Source: Xanthobacter sp. YC-JY1
GTDB lineage: Bacteria; Pseudomonadota; Alphaproteobacteria; Rhizobiales; Xanthobacteraceae
DNA length: 64,000 nt
Assembly (NCBI RefSeq): GCF_021730305.1
Contig: NZ_CP032674.1
Coordinates: 4,201,001-4,265,000, forward strand
Reading direction: 5' to 3'
The notes beneath the pieces were generated by a model. The model saw only the letters and a program-made list of their open reading frames with translations. It was not told where the DNA came from and did no database searches. Both the position numbers and the translations under genes were made by a program. Every line of letters starts with the position of its first letter. Within the stretch, counting starts at the first letter, position 1. Positions 1 through 8,301 of the stretch are shown one piece after another.

Positions 1-1
1 A

Positions 2-1090
2 TCAGGCCGCCTCCTCCGCCCGCTCGGCCGCCACGGGCCGCTCGCCGGCATAAGCGCGAGCGATGAGGGCGCGGATGCCGTCGCGCGTGACGGGGCGCGG
101 GTTCCAGTAGGGGTTCTCCACGGCGATGTCGGCGGCGGTATCGATGCCATCAGCCGGCATGCCGATTTCCGACAGCGCGCGCGGCACGCCCAGCGCCCGC
201 ACCAGATCAAACAGCCCCTGCGCCGCATCCGGCGCGCCGAGCGCGCGGGTGATGGCGGCCATGGCCTCCGGCGCGGCGGGGGCGTTGTAGGCCACCGCGT
301 GGGGCAGCACGATGGTATGCGTTTCCGCGTGGGGCAGGTTGAAGGTGCCGCCGAGCGTGTGGCAGAGCTTGTGGTGCAGCGCCATGCCCACCGCGCCGAG
401 GCAGCAGCCGCACAGCCAGGCACCATAGAGCGCCATGGTGCGCGCCTCGATGTTTGCCGGCTCGTGGATGAGGATGGGCAGGGCCGAGGAGAGGGTGCGG
501 ATGCCGTCCTCCGCCATCAGCGAGATCACTGGATTGCGGTCGCGGGCGTAGAGCGCCTCCACCGCATGGGCGATGGCGTTGACGCCGGAGGTGGCGGAGA
601 GGCCGGCCGGCAAAGTGAGTGTGAGGTCCACGTCGTAGATGACCGCCTCGGGCAGCACATCGAGGGAGCGGATGGTGGTCTTGCGCCCCTCCTGCGTCTC
701 GCCGAGGATGGGCGTCATCTCCGAACCGGCATAGGTGGTGGGGATGACCAGCTGAGGCACGCCGGTGCGCAGAGCAATCGCCTTGCCAAGGCCCGTGGTG
801 GAGCCGCCGCCCAGCGCCACGACGCAGTCGGCATCGGCGGCCTTCAGCGCATTGAGCGCCTGCTCCGTCACCTCCACCGGCGTATGCATGGTGGCGCCGG
901 GAAAGACGCCCGCGCACGCTTCGCCGATGAGCCCGCCAATGCGCTCGCCCTCGCCCGCCTGCTGCGGCGTGGTCAACACCAGCGCCCGCCGCGCGCCGAG
1001 CCGCGCCACCTCGGCGCCGACCTCGGCGACGGTGCCGCGACCGAAGCGGACGCGGATGGGCAGGGCCTCGTAGGTGAAGGTCTCGATCAT
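2..1090 (-). CDS. Maleylacetate reductase (iron-type alcohol dehydrogenase fold)
   Basis: Predicted to reduce maleylacetate to 3-oxoadipate with NAD(P)H, the step that feeds hydroxyquinol, resorcinol or chlorocatechol degradation into the oxoadipate route; cytosolic. The 362-residue protein has the family's usual length. The nucleotide-binding stretch VALGGGSTTGLGKAIAL lies near residues 92-108, and a His-rich segment (HHKLCHTLGGTF, then LPHAETH, near residues 240-260) matches the metal or active-site region of group III alcohol dehydrogenases. It starts with ATG and ends with TGA just inside the window edge. It lies 43 nt downstream of the Dabb gene on the same strand, so the two are probably co-transcribed. 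Family assignment is firm; the exact aromatic pathway is unknown because the genes further downstream lie outside the window. Confidence 0.85.
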   Translation of the reverse strand: MIETFTYEALPIRVRFGRGTVAEVGAEVARLGARRALVLTTPQQAGEGERIGGLIGEACAGVFPGATMHTPVEVTEQALNALKAADADCVVALGGGSTTGLGKAIALRTGVPQLVIPTTYAGSEMTPILGETQEGRKTTIRSLDVLPEAVIYDVDLTLTLPAGLSATSGVNAIAHAVEALYARDRNPVISLMAEDGIRTLSSALPILIHEPANIEARTMALYGAWLCGCCLGAVGMALHHKLCHTLGGTFNLPHAETHTIVLPHAVAYNAPAAPEAMAAITRALGAPDAAQGLFDLVRALGVPRALSEIGMPADGIDTAADIAVENPYWNPRPVTRDGIRALIARAYAGERPVAAERAEEAA

Positions 1091-1133
1091 GGTTCAGATC
1101 CGTTCGCGGCGCACACGGAGGCGAGCCTTAGGG

Positions 1134-1529
1134 TCACTCGCCGGCGAGGAGGGCGCCGCGGGGATGCGGGACCGGGGCAGCCGTGGGATGGCGGGTCTCG
1201 ATGGCGCCGAAGGCGGCGTCCTCGGCCACATAGTCCACCTGGAAGCGCGCGATGCGCAGGTCCGCCAGTTCCTGGCGCACGCGCAGATGCTCGGGATGGG
1301 AGGCATAGGCCGCTAGATCGGCGGCGGTGGCGAATTCAGACACCAGCACCACGTCGCAAGCATAATCGACATCGGAAATGTCGAGGCCGATCTCGACGCG
1401 GGTCATGCCGGCGACGCGGCCGCGCAGGCCTTCGAATGCAGCCTTGACCTTCTGGCGGGCGGCGGCGCGCTCCTCGCGCGTCTCTCCGCTCACGCGCCAC
1501 ATCACGATGTGGCGAATGGGTCCCATCAT
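1134..1529 (-). CDS. Dabb (stress-responsive alpha-beta barrel) domain protein
   Basis: A 131-residue protein starting MMGPIRHIVMWRV, followed by a single ferredoxin-like alpha+beta domain of the Dabb family (dimeric alpha-beta barrel). Such proteins are small cytosolic dimers; some act as cyclases or decarboxylases, many are uncharacterised. Two ATGs are possible (1529 or 1526); AGGAAA sits just upstream of both. It heads a probable two-gene operon with maleylacetate reductase and is divergent from the LysR gene, with repeats that look like LysR-type binding sites in the 106-nt gap. A role in the same aromatic pathway is inferred from context; no catalytic function can be read from the sequence. 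Confidence 0.75.
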   Translation of the reverse strand: MMGPIRHIVMWRVSGETREERAAARQKVKAAFEGLRGRVAGMTRVEIGLDISDVDYACDVVLVSEFATAADLAAYASHPEHLRVRQELADLRIARFQVDYVAEDAAFGAIETRHPTAAPVPHPRGALLAGE

Positions 1530-1576
1530 TGGCGTTTCCTCGACCTATTGGTCTTTCGTTGGATGTGAGTTTTGAC

Positions 1577-1635
1577 TTGCGCGCAGCGGAAATAAACGGG
1601 ATTTTCCGGAACTGTCTTTTGCGCGAAGTGGAAAT
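1577..1635 (+). promoter_or_regulatory. Paired 17-bp direct repeats at the LysR divergent promoter
   Basis: TTGCGCGCAGCGGAAAT (1577-1593) recurs as TTGCGCGAAGTGGAAAT (1619-1635), 15 of 17 identical, with starts 42 bp (four helical turns) apart. The second copy touches the LysR ATG. The position between divergent genes suggests regulator binding and autorepression; this is inference. Confidence 0.5.
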
Positions 1636-2550
1636 ATGGATCGCTTCACCCAGCTCGAGGTGTTCGTGAAGACGGCCGAGTTGCGCAGCCTCTCGCGCGC
1701 GGCGGAGGCGCTGGGCATGTCCAATGCGGCGGCGAGCCGGCATCTCGCGGCGCTGGAGGAGCGGCTTGCCGCGCGCCTGGTGGAGCGCAACACCCGACGC
1801 CTCTGGCTGACCGAGGCGGGGCAGGAATTCTACCAGCGCAGCGGCACCCTGCTGACCGAGCTGGCGGAGGCCGAGGAGGCGGTGAACGAGCACACCCTCG
1901 CCCCGCAGGGCCTGCTGCGGGTGACGAGCTCGCTCTCCTTCGCCACCATCTATCTCGCGCCCATGCTGCCTGAGTTCCGCAAGCTCTATCCCAAGCTCAA
2001 CGTGCATATCGCCGTGGCGAACCGATACCTCGACTTCATCGAGGCCGGCATCGACGTCGCCATCCGCACCCGCCTGCACGAGCCGGACACCAACATCATC
2101 GTGCGCCGCCTGGGCCGGATGCGACGCGTGCTGGCCGCCTCGCCGACCTATCTGGAGGAGCACGGCCGCCCGCGCGAGCCGGCCGACCTCACCCGACACG
2201 ACATGCTGGTCTACAACCTCGCGCAGGACCCGTTCTCGCTGCGCCTCACCAAGGGTGACGTGGAACGCACCGTGCGCATCACCGGCGCGCTGGACTGCAA
2301 TGACGGGCAGGTGATCCGCCAGGCGGCCCTTTCAGGCCTCGGCATCCTCATCCAGCCGCTCTACATCGTGCAGGACGACCTCGCCTCCGGCCGGCTGGTG
2401 GCGGTGATGCAGGACTGGCAATTGCCCATGCTGACCATGAACATCGCCTATCAGAACCGCGAGCGCCTGCCCGCGAAGATCCGCGTGTTCACCGACTTTC
2501 TCGTCAATTATGTGCGGCAGGTCTCGAGCAGCGGCATCTGGTCGGCATGA
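1636..2550 (+). CDS. LysR-family transcriptional regulator
   Basis: A 304-residue regulator with an N-terminal winged helix-turn-helix (residues about 1-60; recognition region LGMSNAAASRHLAALEERL) and a C-terminal substrate-binding-like effector domain (about 90-295), the usual LTTR layout. The sequence is closest in feel to the CrgA/AaeR-like subgroup, which often responds to aromatic or quinone compounds. The ATG at 1636 follows directly on a 17-bp repeat that may be its own binding site. It is divergent from the Dabb-maleylacetate reductase pair, which it most probably controls. The effector is unknown. Confidence 0.9.
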   Translation: MDRFTQLEVFVKTAELRSLSRAAEALGMSNAAASRHLAALEERLAARLVERNTRRLWLTEAGQEFYQRSGTLLTELAEAEEAVNEHTLAPQGLLRVTSSLSFATIYLAPMLPEFRKLYPKLNVHIAVANRYLDFIEAGIDVAIRTRLHEPDTNIIVRRLGRMRRVLAASPTYLEEHGRPREPADLTRHDMLVYNLAQDPFSLRLTKGDVERTVRITGALDCNDGQVIRQAALSGLGILIQPLYIVQDDLASGRLVAVMQDWQLPMLTMNIAYQNRERLPAKIRVFTDFLVNYVRQVSSSGIWSA

Positions 2551-2625
2551 TCCGGCGCGTGTTGCCGGGGCGTGGGGTTTCGCCATGATGGGGTGATCCG
2601 ACACCCCTTGCCTTCCGGGCGGCCC

Positions 2626-2940
2626 ATGCAGCACATCCTCGGTGCCTTTTCAGCCCTCGACCCGCTCATCGCGCTCGGGGTCTTCATCGCCACGGCCGCC
2701 ACTGACGCCTGCTATGTGGCCTTCACCTCGGCCGTGGTGGCGAGACGACGCCTCTCGGCGGCCAACTGGTCGAGTGTCTGGTACATGCTCTCCTCGTTCG
2801 CCGTCATCAGCTACACGGAGAACTGGGTCTATGTGGTCTTCGCGGCAGCGGGCTCGTGGGTCGGTGCCTTCCTGTCGCTGACCCTGCTGCACCGCCCCGG
2901 CGGGAAGGTGGCGCCTGTGGGCTCCTCCCCGCCGGACTAG
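2626..2940 (+). CDS. Small hypothetical membrane protein
   Basis: A 104-residue protein if started at the ATG at 2626 (MQHILGAF); an in-frame ATG at 2572 would add 18 polar residues that do not resemble the rest. Three hydrophobic segments are visible, near residues 10-30 (PLIALGVFIATAATDACYV), 45-62 and 65-85 (WVYVVFAAAGSWVGAFLSLT), so it is probably an inner-membrane protein. The C-terminus is short and polar. It lies 75 nt after the LysR gene and is convergent with the decarboxylase-like gene. I do not recognise a family and assign no function. Confidence 0.6.
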   Translation: MQHILGAFSALDPLIALGVFIATAATDACYVAFTSAVVARRRLSAANWSSVWYMLSSFAVISYTENWVYVVFAAAGSWVGAFLSLTLLHRPGGKVAPVGSSPPD

Positions 2941-2958
2941 CGATGGCGGCGACGATCC

Positions 2959-3363
2959 TCAGCCGGCCGCGGCGGCATCGACCTCGCGGAACACCTCCTG
3001 CGCGATGCGCGAGGTCTCCAGCGCCACCGGAACACCGCAATAGATCGCGATCTGCAGCACCACCTCGCGGATCTCGTCGCGAGTGACGCCATTGGTCAGC
3101 GCGCCCCGGACGTGGAGCTTGAGTTCATGTGGACGGTTCAGCGCCGACAGCATGACGATGTTGAGCATGCTGCGCGTCCTGCGCTCCAGCCCCGGTCGGC
3201 CCCAGATCGCGCCCCAGCAATATTCGGTGACCAATTCCTGCAGGGGGCGGGCGAACTCGTCCACATTGGCCATGGAGCGCTCCACGTGGGCGGCGCCCAG
3301 CACTGCCTTGCGGATCTCCATGCCCTTGTGCAGCAGGCTGGCGGCTTCGGTCGTTTCGGTCAT
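2959..3363 (-). CDS. Carboxymuconolactone decarboxylase-family protein
   Basis: A 134-residue AhpD-like all-helical protein. The block EYCWGAIWGRPGL, then RTRSMLNIVMLSAL and LKLHVRGALTNGVT, followed by EVVLQIAIYCGVP, is typical of 4-carboxymuconolactone decarboxylase (PcaC) rather than of AhpD, since the peroxidase CxxC is absent. PcaC converts gamma-carboxymuconolactone to the enol-lactone. It is the last gene of the long minus-strand catabolic operon, 48 nt after the permease gene. Together with the enol-lactonase-like hydrolase in the same operon it suggests a lactone ring-opening pathway. It may act on a related lactone, not necessarily the protocatechuate intermediate. Confidence 0.8.
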   Translation of the reverse strand: MTETTEAASLLHKGMEIRKAVLGAAHVERSMANVDEFARPLQELVTEYCWGAIWGRPGLERRTRSMLNIVMLSALNRPHELKLHVRGALTNGVTRDEIREVVLQIAIYCGVPVALETSRIAQEVFREVDAAAAG

Positions 3364-3411
3364 CTGACTGTTCCTGGATGTATAGGCGTGGCGTTAAGGG
3401 GTGGGAGCGGG

Positions 3412-4293
3412 TCAGGATTTCGGCTTGCCGACGATGAGGCGCTTCTCGACGAGGGTCACCGCAAGGTCGAGCACCAGCGCGAACACGGTGAGCACGATGA
3501 TGCCGGCAAACACGGCATTCACGTCGAATGTCGCCTCCGCCTGGAGGATCAGGTAGCCGACACCCCGGGCCGAGCCGAGATATTCGCCCACCACCGCGCC
3601 GACGAAGGCCATGCCCACCGACATGTGCAGGCTGGAGAACACCCAGCTCAACGCCGAAGGAATATAGACCGTGGTGAGGAGCTGGCGCCGGTTCGCCCCC
3701 AGCATCCGCGAATTGGCGAGGATGACCGGGTTCACCTCCCGCACGCCCTGGAAGACGTTGAAGAAGACCACGAAGAACACCAGCGTCACGCCCAGCGCCA
3801 CCTTGGAGCCGATGCCGAGGCCGAACCAGACGATGAAGATGGGGCCGAGGATGACCCGCGGCATGGCGTTCAGGGCCTTGATGTAGGGATCGAACAAGGC
3901 TGCCGTAAGCGGCGAGAGGCCGAGCCACAGGCCGATGCCGATGCCCGACGCCACGCCGAGCAGGAAGGCGAGCAGCGTCTCGATCAGTGTCGTCGCGAGG
4001 TGGACGAAGATCTCGCCCGTCACGAACCAGCTGACGATCTGCTGGAACACCAGCACCGGATCGCCAAAGAAGAAGACCGGCAGGGCCTTGGCCCGCACCA
4101 GCACATACCAGGCGATGATGAGGGCGGCGAACATCGCCGCCTGGAGCGCCGTGAGGACGATGGGGCCCGGCATCGCGCGACGGCGCGGGCGCCGCTGCGG
4201 GCGGGCGGCGGGGCGGCCGGGGGCAGTGCGGCCGGAGGCGCTGGGATCGGCGATCACGGCGTCAGTCCGCAAGTTTGCGCTGATTTCGCTCAT
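3412..4293 (-). CDS. ABC transporter permease, SsuC/TauC/NitT type
   Basis: A 293-residue inner-membrane permease with about six hydrophobic segments and the binding-protein-dependent transport motif EYLGSARGVGYLILQAEA at about residues 215-235, which contacts the ATPase. The N-terminus is unusually long and rich in Arg and Pro (residues 1-40). The ATG at 4293 overlaps the ATPase gene by 32 nt; a GTG at 4257, just past the ATPase stop, is an alternative start. It forms an importer with the adjacent ATPase and substrate-binding protein. This family carries sulfonates, taurine, nitrate, thiamine precursors or aromatic acids. Given the operon, an aromatic or lactone substrate is likeliest, by inference. 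Confidence 0.88.
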   Translation of the reverse strand: MSEISANLRTDAVIADPSASGRTAPGRPAARPQRRPRRRAMPGPIVLTALQAAMFAALIIAWYVLVRAKALPVFFFGDPVLVFQQIVSWFVTGEIFVHLATTLIETLLAFLLGVASGIGIGLWLGLSPLTAALFDPYIKALNAMPRVILGPIFIVWFGLGIGSKVALGVTLVFFVVFFNVFQGVREVNPVILANSRMLGANRRQLLTTVYIPSALSWVFSSLHMSVGMAFVGAVVGEYLGSARGVGYLILQAEATFDVNAVFAGIIVLTVFALVLDLAVTLVEKRLIVGKPKS

Positions 4294-5134
4294 AGGCTTT
4301 CAGGACCTCTTCCTTCATGGCGTCCCAGATCTGGTGGTAGAGTTCGACGAAGCGCGGCGTCATGCGGATCTCGGCGACGTCGCGTGGCCGCGGCAGGTCG
4401 ATGCGGAACTCGGCGATGGGGTGCGTGGAGGGGCCGGCCGAGAGGATGATGACCCGGTCCGACAGTGAGATCGCCTCCTCCAGGTCATGGGTGATGAACA
4501 GCACCGACTTGCGATAGGTGGTCCAGAGCTGGAGCAGCTCATTTTCCATCAGCACGCGCGTCTGCACGTCCAGTGCGCTGAACGGCTCGTCCATGAGCAC
4601 GATCTTGGGATCGCGAATGAGCGTCTGCGCCAGCGCGACGCGCTTGCGCATTCCGCCGGACATTTCGTGCGGGAAGCGCTCGCCATGTCCGGAAAGCCCG
4701 ACGCGGGCGAGCCATTCATTCCCCAGCCGCTCGGCCGCCTTGCGCTCCGTCCCCGCATACTCGAGGCCGGTGATGACGTTGGACAGGGCGGTGCGCCAGG
4801 GCATCAGCGCGTCCGCCTGGAAGAGATAGCCGGCATCCGCATTGATGCCCTCCAGCGACCGGCCATAGACGCAGATGTCGCCCTCCGAGGGCTCGAGCAG
4901 GCCCGCGGCAACATTCAGCAGGGTGGACTTGCCGCAGCCGGTGGGACCGACGATGGAAACGAACTCGCCGTCCCCCACGTGGAGGCTGGCGTCGTTCACC
5001 GCCGTATAGGCACCGAAGCGGACCGAGACGTGATCGAACAGCAGGGCCGGCGGAGGGCCGGCAGGGGCAGAGAGGTCGCCGACGGGCGCGGGCATGCGGA
5101 CGGCGCCGGCTTCCGGTTGAAGGCCGAAGGTCAT
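4262..5134 (-). CDS. ABC transporter ATP-binding protein, SsuB/TauB type
   Basis: A 290-residue ATPase with Walker A GPTGCGKST (residues 63-71), signature MSGGM (158-162), Walker B IVLMDEP (178-184) and switch His in FITHDL (216). It energises import through the neighbouring permease. The start was set at the ATG at 5134 (MTFGLQPE); an upstream in-frame start at 5209 would add 25 residues that overlap the stop of the substrate-binding protein gene and look non-coding. A 74-nt gap separates it from the binding-protein gene, and its end overlaps the permease gene. All catalytic motifs are intact. Confidence 0.9.
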   Translation of the reverse strand: MTFGLQPEAGAVRMPAPVGDLSAPAGPPPALLFDHVSVRFGAYTAVNDASLHVGDGEFVSIVGPTGCGKSTLLNVAAGLLEPSEGDICVYGRSLEGINADAGYLFQADALMPWRTALSNVITGLEYAGTERKAAERLGNEWLARVGLSGHGERFPHEMSGGMRKRVALAQTLIRDPKIVLMDEPFSALDVQTRVLMENELLQLWTTYRKSVLFITHDLEEAISLSDRVIILSAGPSTHPIAEFRIDLPRPRDVAEIRMTPRFVELYHQIWDAMKEEVLKAYERNQRKLAD

Positions 5135-5208
5135 GGAACGTCTCCCTGAGGGCGCGGGAACTGGGGGGCGCGGGAACGAGGGGCCGGTACCGGCCCCTCG
5201 GCGACACA

Positions 5209-6255
5209 TCAGTGCTTCGCGGCCGGGCCGTATTTCTTCAGCGCTCGTTCCACGAGGCTGTTGTCATAGGTGCGCGGGATGTCGAGGCTGGCCGATTTCA
5301 GCGCCGGCTCCATCACCGAGATGGTGGCGAGCACGTTCTTCGCCGCCTCCGGCGTCACGATGCCATCCCACTGGAAGGCGGAAAGGTTCTGCTGCAGCGA
5401 TTTGCGGTAGAGCGCCTCGTCGGCCTTGTAATACTCGGCCGGGACCGAAGCGATGATATCGTCGATGCTTGCGGTCTTCAGCCACTGCATGGCCCGCACC
5501 AAGGCGTTGGACACGGCCTGCGACGTGTTCGGATTGGCCTTGATGAAATCGGTGCGCGCGTAGAGGCAATCAGCGAGATAGGGGCCGCCGAAGGCGATCT
5601 GCGAGCCTTCCGCGTTCCGGCTATCCACCAGCACCACCACTTCCTTCGCGTCGGTGAGCGAGGTGATGGCAGGATCCAGATTGACGATGGCGTCAAGCTC
5701 GGTGCCGGTGCGAATGGCGGCGACCGCGCTCGGGCCGGTGCCGATGGAAATGAAGCTCGCATCCTTCCAGTTCACGCCGGCCCGCTCCAGCAGCTGGGCG
5801 ACGAAATTCTGCGTGGACGCGCCCGGCGCCGAGATGCCGATCTTCTTGCCCTTGAGATCCTTGACGCCCTTGATGCTGTCCGCCTTCGCCGCGCGCACGG
5901 CGAGCACATTGCCGGGAAAGCGACCGAAGACGGTGATGCAGGTGAGGTCCTGCCCCTTGGACTGCAGGCGCAGCATGTGTTCGTAGGCCCCTTCGCCGAT
6001 GTCGGCGCCGCCCGCAACCACGGCTTGGAGGGCTGCGGTGCCCGAGCTGAAGGCCGTAGAATCTACGTTAAGGCCTTCGTCCTCGAAGTATTTCTTATTC
6101 AGCGCGATGAAATACGCGATCTTGTTCATCTGGCTGATGGAGCCGCCGACCGCGATCGAGATCTTCGGCTTCTCCAGGCCGGCGGCCCCGGCCGTTCCCG
6201 GCAGGAGGGCAAGGCCCATCCACCCGGCCGCGATGATGCTTCTGACGATGGACAT
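5209..6255 (-). CDS. ABC transporter substrate-binding protein, SsuA/NMT1 type
   Basis: A 348-residue periplasmic binding protein. The chosen ATG at 6255 (MSIVRSIIAAGWMGLALL) opens a classic Sec signal peptide ending near the AGAAG of residues 22-26, and GGAGGAAAC stands just upstream. A longer in-frame start at 6369 would bury the signal peptide and run across a palindromic operator, so it was rejected. The mature part has the NMT1/SsuA-like two-lobe pattern (GLNVDSTAFSSGTAALQAVV, then DLKGKKIGISAPGAS). It delivers the ligand to the adjacent permease and ATPase. It is preceded by a 164-nt gap holding a GntR-type palindrome, so the importer can probably be transcribed separately. The ligand is unknown. 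Confidence 0.88.
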   Translation of the reverse strand: MSIVRSIIAAGWMGLALLPGTAGAAGLEKPKISIAVGGSISQMNKIAYFIALNKKYFEDEGLNVDSTAFSSGTAALQAVVAGGADIGEGAYEHMLRLQSKGQDLTCITVFGRFPGNVLAVRAAKADSIKGVKDLKGKKIGISAPGASTQNFVAQLLERAGVNWKDASFISIGTGPSAVAAIRTGTELDAIVNLDPAITSLTDAKEVVVLVDSRNAEGSQIAFGGPYLADCLYARTDFIKANPNTSQAVSNALVRAMQWLKTASIDDIIASVPAEYYKADEALYRKSLQQNLSAFQWDGIVTPEAAKNVLATISVMEPALKSASLDIPRTYDNSLVERALKKYGPAAKH

Positions 6256-6332
6256 TGTTTCCTCCACGGGATGCGACATGTGCTTGGCGGCGTCGCTTGA
6301 GGGGCGCTTGGCGCCCTCTTCATTTTGTGACT

Positions 6333-6347
6333 TATTGTATGACAATA
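6333..6347 (-). promoter_or_regulatory. GntR/FCD-type operator before the importer genes
   Basis: TATTGTATGACAATA is a perfect 15-bp palindrome around a central ATG triplet: arms TATTGT and ACAATA. It has the TTGT-NNN-ACAA form bound by many FadR/FCD-subfamily GntR regulators. It lies 78 nt upstream of the substrate-binding protein start and matches the site at 11794-11806 at 12 of 13 core positions. Confidence 0.7.
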
Positions 6348-6419
6348 TGGCCAATGGGATGGATGTCAACCACCTCCGACTGAGTTTCCGTCGCCCAGCC
6401 TTCCAGCAGTAAGTCGCCT

Positions 6420-7349
6420 CTATTTTCCCCTGTTCAGAATCCCGTCCAGCGTCTCGCGATCGACCTTGATCGCGACGCCGGCGCGCTCTTCCTGCACCAG
6501 CATGGCGACGCGGGAATCCCTTTTCCCCCAGCCCCGGTTGCGCGCCTCCGTCATGTCGGCAAGCGTCATCGCAGTGAACCGGGCCGGAACACCGGCCTCC
6601 TGCGCGAGGGCTACGGCCAGCGCCACGTCCTTGAACGCGAGATCAAGCGCGAACGACACCTCGTCGAAGGCCGCCGGCAGAAACTGGTCGGCGAGGCGGT
6701 CCACGACATTCTGGCGCCCGAGCGATCCCTCCCGGATCGCGGCGAACAGGACAGCGGGGTCCACGCCTGCCTTGACGCCAATGGTGATGACCTCCGCCAG
6801 AACCATCTGGATGCCGTAGTTCGCGCTGTTGTGAACCAGCTTCGCCGTGGTCGCCGCGCCGAGCGCACCGAGGAACATCACCCGGTCGCCGAGCAGGTCG
6901 AGAAGCGGCCGGCAGGTCTCGAATGCGGCCTCACTGCCGCTCACCCAGATGGCCAGCCGGCCCGTGCGCGCGCCCTTGGGCCCGCCGCTCACCGGAGCGT
7001 CCAGCAGGGCGACGTCACGGGCCGCGAGGCGCTCCCCCAGCGCACGCACCGCAGCCGGCGCGCTGGTGGTCATGTCGATGAGCGTCGTGCCGGCCGAAAG
7101 CCCCTCAGCGAGGCCGTCGGCGCCGAACACCACCGCCTCGACCTCGGCCGGGCCGGGCAGCATGGTGAAGATCTCGCTCGCCTTTGCCGCGACATCGCGC
7201 GGCGACGGCACCCACAGAGCACCTAGCGCCTCGAAGGGTGCCGCGGCCTCGTGCCGGCGCGTATGGATGACGAGTTCCTGGCCAGCTTCGAGGAGCCGCG
7301 TCGCCAGCGGGGCGCCCATGGCGCCGAGGCCGATGAAACCGATGGGCAC
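6420..7349 (-). CDS. NAD(P)-dependent beta-hydroxyacid dehydrogenase (3-hydroxyisobutyrate dehydrogenase family)
   Basis: A 309-residue oxidoreductase with an N-terminal Rossmann motif GFIGLGAMGAPLA (residues 4-16), the substrate-binding block DAPVSGGPKGARTG (117-130) and the catalytic lysine in AKLVHN (Lys170, Asn174), all as in 3-hydroxyisobutyrate and tartronate semialdehyde reductases. The start is GTG at 7349, preceded by AGGAGG at good spacing. It lies 25 nt after the alpha/beta hydrolase gene in the catabolic operon. The substrate is a 3-hydroxy or 2-hydroxymethyl acid and cannot be fixed from sequence. Confidence 0.87.
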   Translation of the reverse strand: MPIGFIGLGAMGAPLATRLLEAGQELVIHTRRHEAAAPFEALGALWVPSPRDVAAKASEIFTMLPGPAEVEAVVFGADGLAEGLSAGTTLIDMTTSAPAAVRALGERLAARDVALLDAPVSGGPKGARTGRLAIWVSGSEAAFETCRPLLDLLGDRVMFLGALGAATTAKLVHNSANYGIQMVLAEVITIGVKAGVDPAVLFAAIREGSLGRQNVVDRLADQFLPAAFDEVSFALDLAFKDVALAVALAQEAGVPARFTAMTLADMTEARNRGWGKRDSRVAMLVQEERAGVAIKVDRETLDGILNRGK

Positions 7350-7374
7350 GGGTGCCTCCTGCTGCTGCGCGGTG

Positions 7375-8187
7375 TCAGAGACCGTTGAGGAAGCCGAGAA
7401 GGTGCCGGTTCACCTCCTCCGGGGCTTCCAGCGGCGCCATGTGCGAGGCGTCGGGGATGATCTCCAGCCGCGCGCCGGGGATGCCGCGCGCGATGACCTC
7501 GGATGCCGCGACGGGCGTGGTCAGGTCCTTTTCGCCCACCATCACCAGCGTCGGCCTATCGATCTCAGTGAGGCGCGGGGCGACGTCGAGGGTCGAGATC
7601 ATGTCCCACATGGCGGCATGAACATCGGGATCGGCCGCGCGCAAGGTCTTCGCCACCCGGTCGAGCACATCGGGCCGCCGCGCGGCGAAGCTGGGAGTGA
7701 ACCAGCGCTCCAATGTCGGCGCGACGATCGCCTCCATGCCGCCGGCCCGCACCTGCGCGGCACGCCCGCGCACGGCCTCCCGTCCCGCCTCGGCAAAGGT
7801 GCTGACCGTATCCATGAGGCACAGCGCGCGGACGAGATCGGGGCGCGCGAGCGCCAGCGTCTGGGCGATCATGCCACCCACGGACAGCCCCACCACGCAG
7901 GCCGGCCCCGCTCCTGCCGTTTCGATGACCCGGGCGAGATCCTCGGCCGCATCGTCGAACCCGAAGGGCAGGCCGGGCGCTGGCGAGGCGCCGTGACCGG
8001 CGAGGTCGTAGGCGATCACGTCGAAGCTTTCAGCGAGCGCGCCGAACTGCCGGTCCCAATAGGTCAGGTCGAGCGCGACGGCATGGATGAGCACCAATAG
8101 TGGAGCCCCGCGGCGACCGGCGCGCACCTGATGCAGCGTCGGGGCGGTCCTCGGAAGCGTCGAACTGGACGGGTCGGCATGGGGCAT
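7375..8187 (-). CDS. Alpha/beta hydrolase, 3-oxoadipate enol-lactonase-like
   Basis: A 270-residue hydrolase with nucleophile elbow VGLSVGGM (Ser near residue 97), an acid near DLTTPV and a His near DASHMAPLEAP in the last 40 residues. The pattern, including the HGASPAPG loop after the oxyanion strand, fits the PcaD-like branch that opens enol-lactones. ATG at 8187 was preferred to GTG at 8190, which directly precedes it; GGAG stands upstream. It sits between the GntR gene and the dehydrogenase in the operon. With the decarboxylase-like gene it hints at a muconolactone-style route, but a different ester or C-C bond substrate is possible. Confidence 0.82.
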   Translation of the reverse strand: MPHADPSSSTLPRTAPTLHQVRAGRRGAPLLVLIHAVALDLTYWDRQFGALAESFDVIAYDLAGHGASPAPGLPFGFDDAAEDLARVIETAGAGPACVVGLSVGGMIAQTLALARPDLVRALCLMDTVSTFAEAGREAVRGRAAQVRAGGMEAIVAPTLERWFTPSFAARRPDVLDRVAKTLRAADPDVHAAMWDMISTLDVAPRLTEIDRPTLVMVGEKDLTTPVAASEVIARGIPGARLEIIPDASHMAPLEAPEEVNRHLLGFLNGL

Positions 8188-8301
8188 CACGCAAGCTCCT
8201 TCGGCGGTCCACGCTGGGCGTGCGCCATCAATTGCGCGCTCGAGGCGGCTGCAGGGGTGTTCGCGACGGAACAGGCGCGGCCACCGCGCCTGAAGGCGGA
8301 A

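Noticed and set aside
5209-6369. Longer start for the substrate-binding protein at 6369
   Set aside because: It would place 38 polar residues before a clear signal peptide and cover a palindromic operator; a strong ribosome binding site stands before the ATG at 6255.
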